64,000 nt of DNA from Opitutaceae bacterium (GCA_041395105.1 JAWLBB010000001.1:1-64000); one strand, 5' to 3'. Shown: positions 8,453-17,597, counted from the stretch's first letter. The notes: generated by a model from the letters alone, not told the origin. Translations and numbers: made by a program.

Positions 8453-9555
8453 AACCGTCGCGGACCCTGAATCGCAGTACGCTTATCCGCTACCTCCTGC
8501 AGGCCATGGCCCTCGGCGGTATCGCATCGGTCGCGGTCTTCGTCTTCACCCTGCGGGAGGATACCTGGCAGCAGATGCGGCAGTTTCACTGGCCTCTGCT
8601 CCCCGTGCTCTTCGGAACGGCCTTCCTCGCCTGGATCTGCAATGGGGGGCGTGTCCTGGTTCTGTCGCGTGCCCTAGGCTACGAGATGAGCTTCCGCCAG
8701 GCGATCGCCGTCTCCCTCTCGGCCGAGTTCGGCATCGCCGCCACCCCGGCCGGGGTCGGCGGGACCGTTCTGCGTCTTGCCCTGCTCCGCCAGGCCAATA
8801 TCCCGCTGACCCGGGGCGGTTCCATGCTGGCCGCGGATGTGACCGTCGACCTCGCCTTCTTCAGCCTGATCACTCCCGTGGCGATCTTCGTTATTCTCAA
8901 GGACCCCGCCTTCGGAGGGCTACTCCAGGAAGCCGACGACCTCCATGTGATCGGCCTGATGTCCGCCCTCGCCCTGCTTGCAGTCGGACTGATTTTCCTG
9001 CTGACCCGGTCCAGGGTCCAACGCCACCTGCAGGATTGGTCGGGCCGGTTTGCCCTCGGCCAAAGAAAGCGTTGGCCGACGCGAATTCGCGCGATTCGCT
9101 GGGCGATGGCCCGGAGCTACCGACGGATTTTTACCTCCCTCGCCTTCATCTTCAAACGGAGGAAAGGCGCTCTCCTGATCGATTTCGGCCTCGCCTCCGT
9201 TCAGTGGTGTTGCCGCTACAGCCTCCTGCCCCTGGTGCTTTTCGCTTTCGGTACCCAGGCCAATCCATTCCCCCTCTTCCTCATTCAGGGCATCCTCTTC
9301 AGCCTGTCGCTCATCGTCGTGTTGCCCGGGGGTGGAGGATCGGTGGAGATTTTTGCCGGCATCATACTTCCTCAATTTGCTCCCCTTGCCCTCGTCGGCG
9401 TCATCCTTATGACGTGGAGATTCTTTTCCTATCACCTTTACCTGTTGGGCGGGGGGATCGCCTTTTTCTGGACCTGCTCGCGGCTGAACCGGATTTTTCC
9501 CCAGCGAAACCGCTCGGAAACCGCCACCAGCCTGGGGGTCGATCTGGCGGGATAA
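8449..9555 (+). CDS. YbhN/AglD-type multi-pass membrane protein (lysylphosphatidylglycerol synthetase-like TM domain)
   Basis: 368 residues with about eight hydrophobic segments. The AEFGIAATPAGVGGTVLRLALLRQ motif (about 87-110) and the late VVLPGGGGSVEIFAG segment are hallmarks of the UPF0104 / LPG-synthase transmembrane family. Members associate with lipid-linked sugar or lipid flipping and modification. The start ATG overlaps the deacetylase TGA (ATGA). As last gene of a GT4-GNAT-deacetylase operon, it plausibly moves or presents the product lipid across the inner membrane. A 7-bp hairpin lies 64 bp downstream. Confidence 0.88.
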   Translation: MKPSRTLNRSTLIRYLLQAMALGGIASVAVFVFTLREDTWQQMRQFHWPLLPVLFGTAFLAWICNGGRVLVLSRALGYEMSFRQAIAVSLSAEFGIAATPAGVGGTVLRLALLRQANIPLTRGGSMLAADVTVDLAFFSLITPVAIFVILKDPAFGGLLQEADDLHVIGLMSALALLAVGLIFLLTRSRVQRHLQDWSGRFALGQRKRWPTRIRAIRWAMARSYRRIFTSLAFIFKRRKGALLIDFGLASVQWCCRYSLLPLVLFAFGTQANPFPLFLIQGILFSLSLIVVLPGGGGSVEIFAGIILPQFAPLALVGVILMTWRFFSYHLYLLGGGIAFFWTCSRLNRIFPQRNRSETATSLGVDLAG

Positions 9556-9618
9556 TCCCGCTACTCCGTCCGCCTATCCGCCGACGAGATCAGCCGGGAA
9601 TTCGCCTCGAAAACAGTT

Positions 9619-9641
9619 TCCGGGTGAAAAAACCCGGATTT
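9619..9641 (+). terminator. Probable terminator of the glycosyltransferase operon
   Basis: TCCGGGT (9619-9625), loop GAAAAA, ACCCGGA (9632-9638), then TTT. A GC-rich 7-bp stem with a short and weak T-tract, located 64 bp after the operon's last stop codon and before the M23 peptidase gene. Confidence 0.55.
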
Positions 9642-9697
9642 CTGCCGTTTACAGGCCCATGGATCCCGCGTTTCCAACGTTTGAACCCATAAAAATC

Positions 9698-10711
9698 GTG
9701 AAACGGATACTCTCTCTCACCACTCTGATCATCTCAGTGACCGCCTCCTTCGGCGAGCCGCTGGAATTCACCTGGCCCACGCCCAACGACGCCTACGCCA
9801 TGGGCAAGGGCCCTCAAGGCTATATCCTCGCCCGGGAAGCCGGAAATGCGGACTCCGGTCAGTTCGGGTGCACCCTGAACCAGGGTATGCTTTTCCACGA
9901 CGGCCTCGACCTGAAGCCACTGCAGCGGGACTGGATGGACGAGCCGACCGATCCTGTCCGTGCCATCCTGCCGGGGATCGTGCGTTATATCAACCGGGAC
10001 CGCTACAAGAGCGAATGGGGCCTTTATGTGGTCGTTGAGCACAACACCCTCGAGCCCAAGCTTCTCAGCGTCTACAGCCACCTCCGCAACATCCCCTACG
10101 AATTGGCCGAGGATCAGATGGTCGAGGAAGGACAGGTCATCGGCACTCTCGGACGATCCACCCCCGATGGGTCTCTCTCAAAATCCGAGGCCCACCTGCA
10201 TTTCGAAGTGGCCCTGCGACTGGCCGACACCTTTCCCGGCTGGCATAGCCGCCACCAGGAGGCCGGACCCAACAGGAACGGCGTCTGGAACCCACGCAAC
10301 CTCCTTGCCATCGATTTCCTCGACCTCGTCGGCAAGCTCAAGATGGGCGATCAGGACAATATCCGTGATTATCTCCTGATGCAGCCCATCGCGGTCTCGA
10401 TCAAGGTTCAGTCACTGAAGACCCCGGATTTCATCCGCCGCTATCCGGAACTGATCGGCGAGGAACTCAACCAGGGCGAGAGTCATGGCTGGCAGATCAA
10501 TTTCAACGGCTACGGTGTTCCCATTGCCTGGCGCACCCTGACCCGCGAGGAAGTCGTTGTGATGGGACCCAATGTGACCGAGGTCGTCTACCATGACCCG
10601 TCAGAGTTGATGGACTATCCCTGCTACGAACTGGTCGAGGCCAACTGGCAGGGTCAGGTCGTCCCCGGTCCCCGCCTGCTGGAAATCGTCAGTATTCTCT
10701 TCAATCTCTGA
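9698..10711 (+). CDS. M23-family metallopeptidase, exported
   Basis: 337 residues from a GTG at 9698, chosen because it yields a clean signal peptide (MKRILSLTTLIISVTASFGEP). The ATG at 9659 would add 13 uninformative residues in front. The LytM/lysostaphin zinc site is complete: H67 and D71 (FHDGLDL), H128 (YSHL), and H166/H168 (HLHFE). It should cleave peptidoglycan cross-links or another periplasmic peptide. A C-terminal extension of about 130 residues with GWQINFNGYGVPIAW and no known motif is longer than in minimal M23 enzymes. It ends 14 bp from the convergent CIA30 gene. Confidence 0.9.
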   Translation: MKRILSLTTLIISVTASFGEPLEFTWPTPNDAYAMGKGPQGYILAREAGNADSGQFGCTLNQGMLFHDGLDLKPLQRDWMDEPTDPVRAILPGIVRYINRDRYKSEWGLYVVVEHNTLEPKLLSVYSHLRNIPYELAEDQMVEEGQVIGTLGRSTPDGSLSKSEAHLHFEVALRLADTFPGWHSRHQEAGPNRNGVWNPRNLLAIDFLDLVGKLKMGDQDNIRDYLLMQPIAVSIKVQSLKTPDFIRRYPELIGEELNQGESHGWQINFNGYGVPIAWRTLTREEVVVMGPNVTEVVYHDPSELMDYPCYELVEANWQGQVVPGPRLLEIVSILFNL

Positions 10712-10725
10712 GCCGGAGAGCCGCC

Positions 10726-11352
10726 CTACCCGTCCACTCCGATTTCGGCAGATCCGGTCTTTTCTCTCGACCTGAGCCACTGGATGTCGAGGGTGAACGG
10801 CCCGGCCCTTCCATCCGAGATCATCATCCCGATCGACGTGATCCGGCTCGGGTCGAGGTCCTTCTGGGCCACCCAGAATCCCCGGAAATAGGGTTTGAAA
10901 TCGTTCCAACGCAAAGTGAGGGTCGCCCACTCCCCCGCCGGAGGCGCGAGCGAAGCCGTATAGTAGACCCGGTCCGGCGTGTCATCCGTCCAGAGCATCA
11001 GGGAATAAGTCCGGCCGTCTCCCCGGACTCGAAGCTCAAATCCCTCGGTCTCCGCCAGGTCAACGGGCCGTTCCTCTCCCCGGATCGAGGCAAATCCCCC
11101 ACGGTTTTCCTGCGACAGCGTACCTGAAAATCGCATGGCGCCCTCAATGGGCTCAAAGCGCCCCGTCGATCGCCCCCCCATGATGGTGTCATTGAGCGGA
11201 GCCCATGATTTTCCGCCGGCATCACTGGAAAAGTCCAGATTCACCCGGTCCCCGCTCCTGGCGACCGCCTGCCCGTTGACCACCGCCAAAAAGAGGAAGC
11301 AACCCCCTGCGAACAAGAGCCGTTGAATCGAACGCGCGACCATGGGGGTCAT
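10726..11352 (-). CDS. CIA30-family protein, exported
   Basis: 208 residues from the ATG at 11352 (a second ATG at 11343 is also possible). A signal peptide (SIQRLLFAGGCFLFLAVVNGQAVA) leads into a beta-rich domain: WAPLNDTIMGGRSTGRFE, then FSGTLSQENRGGFASIR, GFELRVRGDGRTYSLML, and DPSRITSIGMMISDGRAGPFTLDIQWL. This pattern matches the CIA30 / NADH-ubiquinone oxidoreductase intermediate-associated family, a galactose-binding-like fold. In bacteria the role is unknown; binding of a polymer in the periplasm is possible. It follows dusB by 50 bp and may share its transcript. Confidence 0.85.
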   Translation of the reverse strand: MTPMVARSIQRLLFAGGCFLFLAVVNGQAVARSGDRVNLDFSSDAGGKSWAPLNDTIMGGRSTGRFEPIEGAMRFSGTLSQENRGGFASIRGEERPVDLAETEGFELRVRGDGRTYSLMLWTDDTPDRVYYTASLAPPAGEWATLTLRWNDFKPYFRGFWVAQKDLDPSRITSIGMMISDGRAGPFTLDIQWLRSREKTGSAEIGVDG

Positions 11353-11402
11353 TGAAACATGCGGCCGGTGGGTGATCAACACCGGGTTTCGGCAAACCGC
11401 CC

Positions 11403-12581
11403 TCACCAGATGGCAGTCGGCCCCCGGGGAACGGCAATTCCCTCCGAGCGGTCCGCGCCCTCGGCATCCATGAAGGACGAATAGGGCGATCGCGGCTGAT
11501 AAGCCGGCAGAAGAACGCCCGCCTCGTCGACGAACTGCAGCCGCCAGGACCGGTAATCGTCGAGGATTCCTGCAAACTCCTCCCGGGTCTGGAAACCCGC
11601 AACCGCCCTCTTGAAAAAGACGGCCGGACCGAACTGCCGCGCATACCAGGGCGCCATTTTCCGAAAGAGCCGGCACCCGAGGGCTTCTCCATGAAACGTG
11701 ATCATACGATCCAGATGACCGCACATCAGGGCAATTCGTTCCTCAAAATCGGGTTCCGCCGGGATCTCACCTGTTTTCAAGAAGCCGGCGGTCTGGCTGA
11801 AGATCCAGGGATTGTAGAAGGCCCCGCGTCCGATGCTGACCCCGGCGCAACCCGTTTCCTCCAGCATCCGGGCCGCTCCTTGCGGGGTGGTGACATCGCC
11901 GTTTCCGATGACCGGGATCCGCGTCACCGCCCGGACAACCGCCGCGATTCCCTTCAGGTCCACCCGACCGGAAAACCCCTGAGCCCGCGTCCGCCCATGC
12001 ACAAAGATGGCCGCGGCGCCGGCATCCTCCAGGGCCCGGGCCAGGTCGGGCGCCGTCAGACTGTTCTGGTCCCACCCCAGACGCATTTTGGCGGTGACCG
12101 GAATCCGCAGCCCCCCGACCATAGTCCGCACAAGCTCGGCCGCCGTGTCCGTGCTGGTCATGAGCGTCGCGCCACTGCCGGTCCGGACCACTTTCTTGAC
12201 CGGGCAACCCATGTTGATGTCCACCGAGGCAATACCCATCGCTTCGATCATCTGGGCGGCATCGCGCATGACGATCGGATCCGCCCCGAAGAGCTGCACG
12301 GCCAGCGGGGAATCCTCCGGACAGGTCGCCACCAGCTTGTAGGCCATCGGGTTGTGCCGGAGGAGCGAATGGGCATTGACCAGGTCGGTCGTAGCCAGGT
12401 CGAGCCCCCCGAGCGCCCTCACCGCCAGACGAAAAGGCAAGGTCGTGTACCCTGCAAGTGGCGACAGAAAAAGATTGGTTTTCAGCTCAAGCCCGCCGAA
12501 ACACACCGGCTGCAGACCAACACCGGCAGCGGGCGGAGAAGGATGCCGGGACACCGGCGGGCGGGCGGAGTGGATTTCCAT
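11403..12581 (-). CDS. dusB: tRNA-dihydrouridine synthase, DusB family
   Basis: Up to 392 residues. The TIM-barrel flavoprotein is clear: LFLSPLAGYTTLPFR at the N-terminus, VDINMGCPVKKVV with the catalytic cysteine, KMRLGWD, FVHGRTRAQGFSG, VIGNGDV and SIGRGAFYNPWIF. It reduces uridines in the tRNA D-loop using FMN and NAD(P)H. Conserved homology begins near GGLELKTN, so a GTG at 12506 giving MCFGGLELKTN could be the true start rather than the ATG at 12581. The C-terminus (RSPYSSFMDAEGADRSEG) runs somewhat past the usual end. Confidence 0.95.
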   Translation of the reverse strand: MEIHSARPPVSRHPSPPAAGVGLQPVCFGGLELKTNLFLSPLAGYTTLPFRLAVRALGGLDLATTDLVNAHSLLRHNPMAYKLVATCPEDSPLAVQLFGADPIVMRDAAQMIEAMGIASVDINMGCPVKKVVRTGSGATLMTSTDTAAELVRTMVGGLRIPVTAKMRLGWDQNSLTAPDLARALEDAGAAAIFVHGRTRAQGFSGRVDLKGIAAVVRAVTRIPVIGNGDVTTPQGAARMLEETGCAGVSIGRGAFYNPWIFSQTAGFLKTGEIPAEPDFEERIALMCGHLDRMITFHGEALGCRLFRKMAPWYARQFGPAVFFKRAVAGFQTREEFAGILDDYRSWRLQFVDEAGVLLPAYQPRSPYSSFMDAEGADRSEGIAVPRGPTAIW

Positions 12582-12785
12582 GGGAAGAGGACATCATCCT
12601 GAGGTACCCCGGTGGCGGTGCAAGCAAGAGCCACAAGGGTTCCGAGTCGGCAATGCCCGATATCCGGACGAAAGTGCAACCCGACTCCGGCCCCCAACCT
12701 CCGGATTACAGAAAACAAAAAATCTGCAACTTCTGAAGATGTACCTGTGTTCTTCGGATACAACCAACCTCAACCCAACACAACA

Positions 12786-12878
12786 ATGACCACTTTATTC
12801 ATCTACGCCGTCATCAGTTTCGCAGGATGCCTGACCATGGCCGGTCTCGACCTGATCCAGCCGTCCCGCAAGAACTGA
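12786..12878 (+). CDS. Putative 30-residue single-pass membrane peptide
   Basis: An ATG at 12786 opens a 30-codon frame ending in TGA: one hydrophobic helix (LFIYAVISFAGCLTMAGL) followed by a short basic tail (QPSRKN). The upstream leader is A/C-rich and unstructured, with no Shine-Dalgarno sequence. A strong Rho-independent terminator on the same strand lies 35 bp after the stop. The neighbours dusB and pilT are both on the opposite strand, so the terminator must serve a short transcript from this gap. The unit could instead be a non-coding RNA, and expression is unproven. Confidence 0.5.
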   Translation: MTTLFIYAVISFAGCLTMAGLDLIQPSRKN

Positions 12879-12913
12879 CAATCTACTTCCCAAAACACAC
12901 TGAGTCGGGATCG

Positions 12914-12969
12914 CCGGGAGCCGGGCAAACCTCCATGACAGAGGGAAGTCTGGCTCCCGGTTTTTCTTT
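12914..12969 (+). terminator. Strong Rho-independent terminator
   Basis: CCGGGAGCC (12914-12922) pairs perfectly with GGCTCCCGG (12952-12960). A second CCTC/GAGG stem closes within the loop, and the T-rich tail TTTTTCTTT follows at once. Orientation is plus-strand only; the other side lacks T residues. Confidence 0.88.
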
Positions 12970-12992
12970 GCCTCCAGCAGAAGATACCATGG

Positions 12993-13029
12993 GGTGGTCA
13001 GGTTGGACGTTTTCGTCCGCTCGACCACC
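12993..13029. repeat. Palindromic hairpin with symmetric internal loop
   Basis: GGTGGTC (12993-12999) pairs with GACCACC (13023-13029), and GGACG (13005-13009) pairs with CGTCC (13014-13018) around a TTTT loop, with an internal loop between the stems. No T-tract follows on either strand. The form resembles REP-type intergenic palindromes. ATCCTTCGGT occurs twice just downstream (about 13037 and 13077). Confidence 0.5.
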
Positions 13030-13150
13030 TCAGGTTATCCTTCGGTCAGTCATTCGTCGAAGAACAAAGCCACCCATCCTTCGGTTGAGTCGAGTCCGCC
13101 CTCACAAGCCCTGAACTGAAATCTCAGCGTTGACCCCTTGATGGGTCTTC

Positions 13151-14290
13151 TCAACCCAGACGCGACCGGAACGTCGGGTCGTTGACGTGGCGGAGGGCTT
13201 CCTCCCGGGTAATCTCTCCGTTCTCGAACAACTGAACGAGGGAACGCTCAAAGGTGATCATCCCCTCCTTGGCCTGGGTCTCAATGCCCGACTGGATCTG
13301 CTGCCAGACCCCGTTGCGGATCAGGTTGCCCATCGCCGGGTTGTTCTTCAGTATCTCCATGGCCGGTCGGCGACCACGGCCGTCCGCCCGGACGACGAGG
13401 CGCTGTCCGATGACCCAGGACAGACTGAAGGAAAGCTGGCTGCAGAGTTCCTTGAAGCGCTCCGGAGGGAACATGTCGACGATCCGCGAGAGGGCACCCT
13501 TGGCATCCTTGGTATGCAGGGTTGAAAAAACCAGGTGACCCGTTTCGGCCGCGGTCAGGGCGAGGGCCGTCGTTTCCCGATCCCGCATCTCGCCGACGAA
13601 AATGATATCCGGATCCTCGCGCAGTCCGCTCCGAAGTCCACTGGCGAAGGTGTTGACGTGGACGCCGATCTGCCGCTGGGAAACGAGAGCCTTCTCCGTG
13701 GGCAGAATGTACTCGATCGGGTCCTCCAGGGTGATGATCCGGACGGCCCGCTGCCGACTGATGTAGCGCAGAAGACTCGCGATCGTCGTCGATTTTCCAC
13801 TACCGGTGATGCCGGTCACGAGGACCAGGCCCTGCTGCATGGAAACAATCTCCCGCCAGGCCTGATCCGTTGAAAAACCAAGCTCCTCCGGCGGAGGCAC
13901 CTCCCGGGGCAGCACCCGGAAGACACAGGCCAGACCCTCCCGTTCGGCAAACGCATTGAGACGGAAACTGGTGGCCCGTTCCTTCCATTCAAACGACGCG
14001 TCGACGTCTTCCGGAGGACGCCGCTTCAACTTCTCCACCGCGACGACTCCGAGGACCGGGGTCAGCAGGGTTGTCATGATTTCGTCGGTCAGGGGCGTCG
14101 CCCCGGGCACCAGGACCAGTTCCCCATCCAGCCGGATCCGGGCCGGTTGCCCGGATTTGAGATGGAGATCCGAAACACGCGGCACCCCGTCCTGCATGAA
14201 CTCTTTCCGCAGAAACAGTTCCAGCAGATCAAGCAATCCGCAAAGCCGGTCACCCACCGGGTAGATCCGCTGATTCCGTTCGTCAGGCAT
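13151..14290 (-). CDS. PilT/PilU-like type IV pilus ATPase
   Basis: 379 residues from the ATG at 14290 (MPDERNQRIY); an upstream ATG at 14308 adds MCFCFG and is less likely. N-terminal domain with VSDLHLKSGQPARIRLDGEL, then the Walker A loop GITGSGKST (160-168), an ITLEDPIEY Asp box (187-194), Walker B DPDIIFVGEMRD (226-237) and the GHLVFSTLHT His box (251-260). This is the retraction ATPase family that depolymerises type IV pili at the inner membrane. The N-terminus has an extra 20 or so residues compared with PilT, as in PilU-like paralogues. No other pilus genes are adjacent. Confidence 0.93.
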   Translation of the reverse strand: MPDERNQRIYPVGDRLCGLLDLLELFLRKEFMQDGVPRVSDLHLKSGQPARIRLDGELVLVPGATPLTDEIMTTLLTPVLGVVAVEKLKRRPPEDVDASFEWKERATSFRLNAFAEREGLACVFRVLPREVPPPEELGFSTDQAWREIVSMQQGLVLVTGITGSGKSTTIASLLRYISRQRAVRIITLEDPIEYILPTEKALVSQRQIGVHVNTFASGLRSGLREDPDIIFVGEMRDRETTALALTAAETGHLVFSTLHTKDAKGALSRIVDMFPPERFKELCSQLSFSLSWVIGQRLVVRADGRGRRPAMEILKNNPAMGNLIRNGVWQQIQSGIETQAKEGMITFERSLVQLFENGEITREEALRHVNDPTFRSRLG

Positions 14291-14379
14291 CCCAAAACAG
14301 AAGCACAATGGCTGCCCAAGTCGAATTTCTATTTCCGCGTCTGTTTCTGACAGTTTTCCAAACGCCGGGAGCCGGACGG

Positions 14380-15030
14380 CTACCAGAGATCGTCCTGGAA
14401 CTGGCGGATCAGGATGGTGTAAGCGACGACACTCTTCTGGTCGGATTCAAACATCACGTCCCGAAAGCCGCCCGCCGGCATGGCCAGCCGTTCAAAGTAC
14501 GGTTTCTCCATCTGCGTCTGGCCGATGAACCGGAAGGTGCAGTCTTTTTGCAGCAAAAGCGGTTGATCGGTCTGATTCTGGATGCGGGCCCAGACACGGA
14601 TCCGCCCGTCTTCGATCGGGTGAGCCTCGACCCTCGCAAGCGTCACCAGGTCGGTATAGGCCTTAGAGACCACCTTCATGTCAGGAACCAACACTGCGCC
14701 AGTCCAATTCCGGAAAACCTCATAGGGTTCCCCGTTGGTCTGGAGCGGGAGGACGGTGATCCGGTCCTCGGGAGTCTGTGACTCAGCGTTGATGACCCGG
14801 ACAACCTTGGGCTGCGGCGCACCTTCAGAGAGATAGCCCAGCGACTCTTCGAAATAGGTGCGGTCTTCAATACGGTGAGGCAGGACGACCTTGGACTCTT
14901 CCTTGTTCGGCGCGATCAGCACCTTTGCTTCCTTTGGGATGCGTGGGCCGAAATTCTGCCAGGCGTCCCATACAAAATAGCCACCGATCCCGATGACAAG
15001 GAGGAGAATGGCGAATCCGATTACGCGCAT
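14380..15030 (-). CDS. Membrane-anchored hypothetical protein (YcfL/DUF1425-like C-terminus)
   Basis: 216 residues. An N-terminal hydrophobic segment (MRVIGFAILLLVIGIGGYFVW) acts as signal anchor. The C-terminal half, about residues 140-216, has IRVWARIQNQTDQPLLLQKD and the sequence ERLAMPAGGFRDVMFESDQ. This resembles the 'variable-length beta-sandwich with sequence about unequal strengths of bonding' pattern of YcfL/DUF1425 periplasmic proteins, but I cannot confirm membership. It lies 90 bp upstream of the pilT-like gene on the same strand and could be co-transcribed. Function unknown. Confidence 0.65.
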   Translation of the reverse strand: MRVIGFAILLLVIGIGGYFVWDAWQNFGPRIPKEAKVLIAPNKEESKVVLPHRIEDRTYFEESLGYLSEGAPQPKVVRVINAESQTPEDRITVLPLQTNGEPYEVFRNWTGAVLVPDMKVVSKAYTDLVTLARVEAHPIEDGRIRVWARIQNQTDQPLLLQKDCTFRFIGQTQMEKPYFERLAMPAGGFRDVMFESDQKSVVAYTILIRQFQDDLW

Positions 15031-15134
15031 GACAGATAGGTCTGAGAAGGGAATTCAGGCTCGGCGCCGGTTTACCGGACCAACCGTAATATCGGCGTAA
15101 AAATGCCGGCATTTAGCCCTCCATCATAGCCCGG

Positions 15135-17348
15135 TCACTCGACCGGCTTTGCCGGTTCGAGCAACGCGGCGAGTTCCGAAACCTCCGCGACCGGCAGACG
15201 GCAGGCGAAATCCTGGCAGACCCGGGCCAGCGGTTCGGCAGACTCGGCAGCCACCACCAGCGACTCGGCCGCGATTCCGGCAAAGAGTCCCTTCGGGATG
15301 ACCTCGTCGTCCAGGGCATGGACCACAACCGCATCCGGCAGGAACCGGCGGTCGATTTCCGAGCGGAGAGCCTGATACCGGGGATCGGCCCTTGACCCGT
15401 TAAGGACGATTTCCCGCGACGGCCTCACCGCCAGATCGAGGGCCATCATCATCTGCGGCATGGCCTGCGGATTGGTCCCCCACTGGGCGGCGAAGGCCTC
15501 AATCGTCTTCCGACCCCGATCTTCAAGGTCGTTCCGGCCAAGCATTCGGCTGAGACGGATCAGGTTGCTCGCCGCCACGGAGGAAGGGGCCGGCTCCGCC
15601 CCGTCGTAGTCCTCCTTCATCCGTACCAGGACGCCCGGGTCGCCGGCCGCCGAACTGAAATAGCCTCCGCCTTCAGCATCCCAGAAAAGCAAATCCTGAA
15701 TGCCCTGCAGCTGTCCGGCCCATTCCAGCCAGACCATCGAGCCGTCCGCCTCGTAGAGATCGATCAGACCCTGGATGAGGTAGGCATAGTCCTCGCAGAA
15801 CCCTTCAACCTCGCCGCGGCTTTCCCGGTAGGTGCGGTAGAGGCGTTCGGTCTTCGGATCCCAGAGATTCTCCCTGAGGAATCCCGCCGCCCGCTGCGCC
15901 GCCTGCAGATCCTCCGGCCGGCCGAGTCCACGGGCATTGCGCGCCAACGCGGAAATCATCAATCCGTTCCAGGCCGTGATGATCTTGTCGTCAAGATGAG
16001 GGTGCGGGCGCTGGCTCCGACGATCGAGGAGTCTCTGGCGCGACCGCTCGAGCAGGTCGGCGACCTCTTCCTCGGGCCGTCCGGTTTGCGCGGCGGTTTC
16101 TGCAATCGTCCGTCGACCGGTCAGGATATTCATCCCGCGGAATTCACCCTGGGGATCCGCCCCGGCCGCCACGTTCCCGTCATCCTGCACACCGTGATGG
16201 ACCATGAAGACTTCCGCATCCTTGTCGAGGACCTCACGAACCTCATCGGCTGACCAGGTATAGAAACGACCCTCACCATGCTCCCCGGTCGTCGGGTCCA
16301 AACTGTCGGCGTCCTCGGCCGAGTAGAACCCGCCACCGGGATGGGTCAGTTCGCGTTCGACGTAATCGAGGACGCCGGCGGCCACCGTCGCCCATGCCTT
16401 GTCCCCAGTCAATTGATACAACTCAAGATAAGACCAGGCCAGCTGGGCCTGGTCGTAGAGCATCTTTTCAAAATGCGGCACATGCCAGATCGCATCGACC
16501 GAATAGCGGTGAAAGCCGCCGCCGAGTTGATCCATCATTCCTCCTGCCGCCATTGCCCGATGGGTCTCCCGCGACATCCGCAGGCTTTCAGTGCGGACTT
16601 TCTCCGGCACCGAGGGAGAGACCGCCATCCGATGCAGAAAGAGCAGGTTGGCGGGACGGGGAAACTTCGGCGCTCCGCCGAACCCACCCCGGGTGTCATC
16701 GAAGGACTCCCAGAGATACTCGTAACAGGCCCGGAGTTTGTCCGGGTCAAGTGGCCCGGGAGCGCGGGTCGCGTGGGCGGCATACTGCCGGAGAATGCCC
16801 GCGGCATGGTCACCCTGAGCGACAACCCGCTCCCGGTCATCTTCCCAGAGCTCGGCCAGCTTGCGCAGGATACTGAGAAAGCCGGGCCGCCCCCCCTGGT
16901 CATCCGTTGGGAAATAGGTACCGCCGTAGATCGGCTGCAGATCCGGGGTCAGCCAGACACTCATCGGCCACCCCCCGCCGCCCGTCGTCGCCTGCACATA
17001 GGTCATGTAGACACGATCCACGTCGGGCCGCTCCTCCCGGTCCACCTTGATGCTGATGAAGTGGTCGTTGAGAAAGGCCGCAACCTCCTCGTTTTCGAAC
17101 GACTCCCTGGCCATGACATGGCACCAGTGGCAGGTTGAATAACCAATGGAGAGAAAGATTGGCTTCTGCTCGGTCCGGGCTCGCGCAAACGCCTCCTGCC
17201 CCCACGGGTACCAGTCGACCGGGTTTTCGGCATGCTGGAGCAGATAGGGTGACTGCTCGGCGGCCAGGTGGTTGCGGGCGGTTGATCCGGGATTATTTTC
17301 GGCGGTCACGGCAAGGGGGCCCAAGGTAAGGATCGCAGCAATCGACAT
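15135..17348 (-). CDS. DUF255 thioredoxin-fold protein (YyaL/SSP411 type)
   Basis: 737 residues from the ATG at 17348 (MSIAAILTLGPLAVTA); a GTG at 17402 would give a more basic signal peptide. Residues 31-150 hold the DUF255 domain: LAAEQSPYLLQHAENPVDWYPWG and a C-H-W-C redox motif (C73/C76) in GYSTCHWCHVMARESF. The rest is an alpha-barrel domain like that of glycan epimerases, with HFEKMLYDQAQLAWSYLELYQ and SAEDADS. Family length (about 700) is normal. An N-terminal export signal would place it in the periplasm, unlike cytoplasmic homologues. Its biochemical role is unsettled in the literature. Confidence 0.9.
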   Translation of the reverse strand: MSIAAILTLGPLAVTAENNPGSTARNHLAAEQSPYLLQHAENPVDWYPWGQEAFARARTEQKPIFLSIGYSTCHWCHVMARESFENEEVAAFLNDHFISIKVDREERPDVDRVYMTYVQATTGGGGWPMSVWLTPDLQPIYGGTYFPTDDQGGRPGFLSILRKLAELWEDDRERVVAQGDHAAGILRQYAAHATRAPGPLDPDKLRACYEYLWESFDDTRGGFGGAPKFPRPANLLFLHRMAVSPSVPEKVRTESLRMSRETHRAMAAGGMMDQLGGGFHRYSVDAIWHVPHFEKMLYDQAQLAWSYLELYQLTGDKAWATVAAGVLDYVERELTHPGGGFYSAEDADSLDPTTGEHGEGRFYTWSADEVREVLDKDAEVFMVHHGVQDDGNVAAGADPQGEFRGMNILTGRRTIAETAAQTGRPEEEVADLLERSRQRLLDRRSQRPHPHLDDKIITAWNGLMISALARNARGLGRPEDLQAAQRAAGFLRENLWDPKTERLYRTYRESRGEVEGFCEDYAYLIQGLIDLYEADGSMVWLEWAGQLQGIQDLLFWDAEGGGYFSSAAGDPGVLVRMKEDYDGAEPAPSSVAASNLIRLSRMLGRNDLEDRGRKTIEAFAAQWGTNPQAMPQMMMALDLAVRPSREIVLNGSRADPRYQALRSEIDRRFLPDAVVVHALDDEVIPKGLFAGIAAESLVVAAESAEPLARVCQDFACRLPVAEVSELAALLEPAKPVE

Positions 17349-17597
17349 CAGCGTGCTGCCGATACCCGGGACAAGGGGAGAATTGAGAGATGAACGGTTC
17401 ACGAGAAACGGTGGATCATGGCCCCGGACCACGGACTCCTCCCGGGGCAATGCAACCGAGGCCGAACCCAAACCGGACGGAAGTCAATTTCGCAGATCCG
17501 GCGGAGGGTGGCTCCGGGTCGGCAACCACTCTTGCCATCCGCGGAAATCCTACAACCGTCTCCTCCGCTCATCCACCCATCCGGTCCCCGCTCTTCC

